Below are positions 58,831 through 64,000 of a DNA stretch of 64,000 bases, piece after piece. A program made the position numbers and the translations under genes. Origin of the DNA: Lycocorax pyrrhopterus obiensis (lineage: Eukaryota > Chordata > Aves > Passeriformes > Paradisaeidae); contig JACSVZ010000015.1 of assembly GCA_014706295.1 (NCBI GenBank), forward strand, positions 57,843,535-57,907,534, read 5' to 3'. Below the pieces are notes generated by a model. It saw only the letters and a list, made by a program, of their open reading frames with translations, did no database searches and was not told the origin of the DNA. Every line of letters begins with the position of its first letter. The first letter of the stretch is position 1.

Positions 58831-59027
58831 TGCAGAATGGTGTTGTAAATAGTATTTTTAAAGGCAGAACCAGAACATCATAGATTCATTTTTAGACTGA
58901 CACGTTCATCATGATTTCTAATAGCTTCAAATACACTTCCTTTTAACCCATAATTGAATTTTTCTCCCTCAGAAATCGCTATGACACTCCTACATAAATT
59001 AATTAGAGAATGGAATCAGTATTATAC

Positions 59028-59172
59028 AATCGTAGATCTACAGAATGTTTTGGGCTGGAAGGGACCTTTAAAGGCCACCTAATTCAGGCCTTGCAATGAG
59101 CAGGGACATCTTCAACTGGATTAGTTTGCTCAGAGCCCTGTCCAACCTGACCCTGAATGTTAAGGATGTATT
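59028..59172 (-). mobile_element. CR1 LINE 3' fragment
   Basis: Begins with a decayed cgtagatctacagaatg terminus, then ggctggaagggacctttaaa, then caatgagcagggacatcttc and agccctgtccaacctgaccc. Minus orientation and 5'-truncated. Confidence 0.9.
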
Positions 59173-62100
59173 TATTCAGATCCTCACCCTCTTACATATG
59201 CTGGTGGAGGAATGCTCACCCACTAGTGGGATTTTACATTTCTAGGGGAAATAATGATTTTTCAGCATTATATGTTCTCAGGAGAGAAAAAATGAGATTG
59301 AGAAAGAAGGAGTAGCAGTTTAATCATTTACAATGGAGCCCTTGGTGTAATCGCTTGGGAAAGTATTAGTTTAAGCCAGCAGTGTTGAGGGGGTGTGTTG
59401 TGCAAGAATCTTCATGCATTATTCTCCCATTTCTTAAAAGCTTGACTGAAAAAATGAAAAGCTTTGTTACCTCAGCCCTTGTGAATGGCACAGAGATGCT
59501 ATCAGGCATGCCTTCTATCCTCATGTAAGTGGAGCGATTGGAGATAAACCCTGGTGTGATTTACCAATAATTCATTCAGGATTGCAGAGGTAAAAATTCA
59601 TTGAATTCCTACCTGAGCTGGGTTACAGGCAAAGAAGGAATTCTGTATGGTGGCCTATGGAATGGTGTACATGGAGGTCTGAAACACACAGATATGTATG
59701 AGTATGTATTAATTCATTCAGTAACAGCAAATTCTGTGTACTAATCTCTGTTTATTTCATCTGGACAGCTCCATGATTCTATGTAGAAATCAACTTTCCA
59801 AATGAATATAAAACTTGAGTTGCTAGCCGGATTCTATATTCCTGTGGAATTAATTTTGATGATGCTTATGAATAGACTTTTTAATTTTAGAAAAAAGACC
59901 CTTTAAAAGTGACTTTAAATGAATGCAATTGCCTAAAAAGAAACTGTTCCTCACTTGCTTCCTAATGGAGGACAGTATTGTTTCAAGTCTCCATAACTAA
60001 CTAAAAGCTTGAGTACCTGAGCTATCTGTTAAAGAAAGAATAATGATGCCAATTTCTTTCTGTAGAACTTCTTAAAAATTGCTCTTTAGCAATTTATTAT
60101 TTAGAAATCTAAACAGAAATTTTATGAATTTAGAATATTCTCACAGAGAACTGCTAGTCCTAACTTACTTTGTTTTTCTCTAGGTACAGATGTTTGTATT
60201 GTCATTGGTTTCATCTCCCTTTGTCAGAGAAAGAAAATGTGTTTTCTAACTTTATAGCTGTTTAAACTGAATATTTCAATCTTTATGTTCTGTAATTCTC
60301 AGCTACAATTACGGAGAGTTGCTGAGAGGGAAAGTAATAAATAATTTAGTGCTATTCTTTTTTTCCTCATTGTCTAAGCTTAAAAACTAGAGGGTGATTC
60401 TGGCTAATGGCAACTAACAAGGTTCCTGTTGATGCCAGAGTGCCTATCAGCCTCCTCTCACTTACCACAAACTGGTTTCCAGAGGCTGGATGGGGGAAGA
60501 GATACCCAAAATCATGCATATATATTGCATGATTTTCCCAGCTGGAGTGTGGAATGCTGCTGCATTTTTTTCCCCCTCTTTTCCTTTTCCTTATAAAAAT
60601 GGCACCACTTGGTGTTTAAAATCTGCGTTTTAGGACATTGAAAATAATGCTTAGGACTCATTACTTTACATTCCTCAAAAGAGTCTTTTACTATTTTCTT
60701 CAGTTTCACTGAATGGGATGTAAATGATATGCTGACCATCAGAAATAATGAGCTGTTTTTGGTGTGTCCTTGTTCCTTTCTTACGGGCTAGAGAAGGTGG
60801 TTCCCATCTGCTTTGAACTGTGGCATTATGAGAACATATGAATTTCTCCACAAATGAGAGAAAATTTGAGCTGTTACTGTGAAAAGTTTGTTTAAATACC
60901 TAGTGCTCAGGTGGAACACAAATTCCTGACCACTACAAGTAGGTCTAGACTGGTTTATACGCAAACAAAAAGCTATAAATACGAAAAATGGAAACAGCAG
61001 AAGAGAAGGAAGACTGATAGGAATTTCTTTCTTCAGATTTTTGTAACAGGAGCCAAAAGCTAAAGGGAGATTCAAAACATTTGCAAGCTACAGGGGAAAA
61101 GAAAGTTTTAACAAGAGAGTGAGCTTTTATGTTACAGTAATTGACCAAATTCTAGCATAAATTAGAAAGAATAGTTTAGTGGCTTTCTTGTCCCTTCTGG
61201 TATGGGATCTGCTGTTGAAAAGACAGACTATTGGGTTAGACAGATCTCAAAACTACCCTGAGGACAAGTCTTACATCATTAAGAATGTTCTTGAAATAAA
61301 CACATTTGGATGGGGGAAAAAAATGAAAAAAAAAAGTAAAAAAAGTGTGCAAAGAAATCAGATGTGGGAAAAGCTACCTCTCTTAGCACTGAAATCTTTT
61401 TATGTCAGCCTGAGACAGTGTACCTTTAACTTCATCTACAAGTTGCAAAGCCCCAAAGGAATCTGAACCTGCTGGAAAATTTGATCCTTGAAGACGGTCT
61501 CTAAAAAAATCACTAATAAATGCAGATAGAGACCATCAGAAAAACAGAACAATCTTCTGGCTTTAATAGGTTGCTTTCCAGAATTTCTTTGTTGCTGTCT
61601 CACAGCTCTCCATGGTATCTGAGTCCTGGGGTTTGGCCTGAGGCTCTTTTTGAGGCAGAAGTCTAACCCAATCTCTTGTTATATTAGTCTTTGAACAAAG
61701 GCAAACTTAAATTTTGTATGTATATATTTTAACAATATTTATCTGCCATGAGGACAAGAAACATGCCTGGGTAGCTGTGCCTGTGTTGTGATCACTAAAG
61801 ATCTTTCTAAAAAGAAAGGGAAGGCTTGGTTTGTGGTTAAAGTCTGAGAGTAGGACAGTGGGCCTTGAATCTGTCCATGGTTCTGAAACACTTTTCCTCC
61901 ATAGATTTAGGAAAACCATTATGTTTTCTGAGCGTCTATACCTCAAAAGACGTATGCATACACACACAAAAGGCTCAGAGGAGGAAATGATTAATTTCTA
62001 TCTATTCTTTTATCCATCTTTGATAAACAGTTTGAGTTAGGATCTGTCCTTTTCAAGTTCTCCCCACTACTTAGCACAGCAGCCCCTGGGATTTCTCAGT

Positions 62101-64000
62101 TCTCCCGTTTCAAACATGGAAATATTGTCAACTCCAAATACTATAAATAAATAAAAATAGGAGTGGGTGGGGAGAAAAAGCAGACAATACTGTTAAGAAC
62201 TCATTTGCTTCTCAGCCTGACCTTTAATAGAAATAATACAAGTGAGAGGATCAAAGAAGTAAAAGGGAACCTCAACTTTATTATTCCGTAAGAAGCTCTG
62301 AAAACACCAGTCAGTTTTCACAGTATTCCATCCAGCTCTCAGCTGTCCAGGGCAAAGCTTCTTTTGGGGGAGCTTTGCTGGATTTTGCCATATTGTTTGC
62401 TGGATGGAAAATTCCATCTATTGGCAATGCAGTTTATTGTCTTTGTTCGTTTATCCAACTGAAACCAAAACAAGGAAAAACACAGCCTTGGTTAATACAT
62501 CTTTTTTCTACTCTTTCTGTTGGAAAGCATAAGTAATTATACGAGTCAAGTGTGCATTTGTGAGCAACTTGTTTTCATGTAGGACACAGCAAAAAGCCAG
62601 AAACTCCTCCCCACCAGGCAGCTGGTGCAGGTACAGCTGCAAAACACTGCTGGGGCATGTAAAGTTCTATACCAGCCTTGGCCTGTGTTAGTCCTGGGCC
62701 TCTGCCTCAGGGAACAGCATGGACTCATCCGCTCTTGGCTATCAGCAGCTCTGCTACTGTCAGTTTAGCTCTGCTAAACCAAGAACTCTTTCCTTGAAAC
62801 AAGGTCAGATTATTTTAGAAAGGTTGCAAGAAAAAATACCAAAAAATACACAAAGAGAAGTGAGCAATATGATAGTAAGATATATTCAAAATACTGATTA
62901 AAATGTTTATATGTGCAGATGAAAAATATCTGCATATTTTATATGTACATACATACATAAATAAATTAAATAATTTTTTAACACAAGCATATCTACCTAT
63001 ATATTTGTCTAAGTAAACATCTAAACAGGAAACAGCTTTCTAATTTCTGGCTTTTTTTAAAACCAGGATTCAGAAAATAAAAATCTTAACTTACATAAGA
63101 TGTGCATTCAGCAGTCAGGAAATGATAAGAACTTGACATAACTCTCAGAATCAATATCAGTCCTTTAGAGGTTTCTCCTTATGTAGTTAGGCTGAGAAGT
63201 GTTGCTGTCCTAGGCTCAGTACAGGGACAGGAGGGAGAAGCTCTTAAAAACAGCGCTGATATTTCTATTGTAATCTAGGGATTTGCAAAGAGGGGCATAG
63301 AAATTTACTCCTACTCATGTGAAACTGAAGATATAAATAGTCATTAGCTGGTGTTGGTTTCCCAAAGATTCGTGCTTGCCTACCTGTGACACTGCATGTG
63401 GCTGATGCAGCTGCAGAGAGGCAGGCCTTGGCTGCAGGCAGCCCCAGTGCAGCTCATCAGAGGGAGCTCGTGGGAGACTGGCCCAGGGAAAGCTCCATGA
63501 ATTTCCTTAAAAATAATAAACACTGAGGCCAGCAGGCAAAGCTTGAGAGTCTTCAGTGAGTTTTGGAATGTCACTAGGCTTATTTATTCAGCAAGCTGTT
63601 TTCGAGGTTCCATCACGAGGAGGTGGACGCCAGCTGGGTGTCTCAGATTCATCCCAGTGACCTGCTCCCAGCAGCACGCAGTGGTAGGTGCTGGGGAGTT
63701 TTCTCTCCCAAAAACTGGTAGTGGCAGTGTGCTCTGGGGACATGTGGCACAGCTACTACAGCTTGGTGTGCAGGCCTGAGGACAGGATGACAGGATGACC
63801 GCTGTCAGATGTGCTCACTGTCTGATACTGAATTTCCCAATTTTGCATCACTGTGGGGTCCCAGTTGCTTGTGGATGTTTAGGGGGAAACTCTGTGAAGA
63901 CTTTTGGCATCTGTTCTTAGCTGGAAGGGTGTAGGTCTTGTATTCAAATAAGAAAGGAGTTGGAGAGATTATCATAATTTCAGCCTTATTTGGAAGACAC
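59173..64000. other. Intergenic DNA upstream of SYT10, right edge
   Basis: AT-rich sequence with A-rich runs (for example 61317-61347) and a short tacata/aaata-rich stretch near 62940-62980. No exon or repeat family is recognised. The last 700 bp are somewhat GC-richer without an identifiable gene. Confidence 0.6.

Larger units (their letters stand above)
52867..59027. other. Intergenic DNA upstream of SYT10
   Basis: AT-rich with no exon recognised. It holds an inverted repeat (56641-56690) and a candidate conserved noncoding block (about 58560-58830). Confidence 0.6.

Noticed and set aside
59750..59785. CR1 3' terminus suggested by ccatgattctatg.
   Set aside because: No CR1 body is recognisable upstream, and the motif alone is too short.
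35181..64000. A second protein-coding gene upstream of SYT10.
   Set aside because: No frame in this half has a recognisable domain with splice-site support. In mammals, as I recall, the next gene beyond SYT10 is far away, so a gene desert is expected.
1..64000. CRISPR arrays, operons, phage or bacterial mobile systems.
   Set aside because: The window is vertebrate nuclear DNA; no regularly spaced repeats or prokaryotic gene layout are present.

Overview
This window is vertebrate nuclear DNA, almost certainly from a bird. It is AT-rich, has one strong CpG island, contains several truncated CR1 LINE 3' ends of avian type (about 17.4, 31.9, 49.8 and 59.0 kb), and carries LTR sequence I recognise as a common avian family. 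There is no bacterial-style gene organisation.

The only protein-coding gene I can support is SYT10 (synaptotagmin-10), on the minus strand. All seven coding exons were located by reading the minus strand: exon 1 at 34424-34574, exon 2 at 21442-21799, exon 3 at 14835-15399, exon 4 at 3658-3778, exon 5 at 3130-3301, exon 6 at 1501-1630, and the coding part of exon 7 at 334-405. Every junction is GT-AG, every phase joins, and the exons sum to 1569 nt (522 residues plus stop), about the length of mammalian SYT10. The product has an N-terminal cysteine region, one membrane span and two C2 domains. The C2A calcium ligands are intact. The 3' UTR runs off the left edge of the window.

Region by region: 1-333 is 3' UTR; 334-34574 is the coding span, with introns of 12.6, 6.0, 11.1, 0.36, 1.5 and 1.1 kb; about 33560-35180 is the CpG-island promoter, 5' UTR and start of intron 1; 35181-64000 is upstream intergenic DNA where I recognise no exon. 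Intron 1 holds a roughly 1 kb solo LTR in the same orientation as the gene (24440-25475) and a CR1 fragment. The upstream desert holds a second LTR (37698-38174, minus strand). Next to it is a primer-binding-site remnant matching the 3' end of elongator tRNA-Met. The desert also holds two CR1 tails and a short 3' fragment of the first LTR family.

The most interesting sequence-level points all concern expression of SYT10 or the ERV remnants. The exon 3 acceptor tract is made of an octanucleotide GT-rich microsatellite. The 5' leader contains a minimal Met-Ala-stop uORF in ideal Kozak context 21 nt before the true start. A homopurine tract lies in the leader or core promoter. An intronic sense-oriented LTR carries a poly(A) signal. 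I did not find a previously undescribed multi-gene system; this is a one-gene window with repeats and probable conserved noncoding elements.
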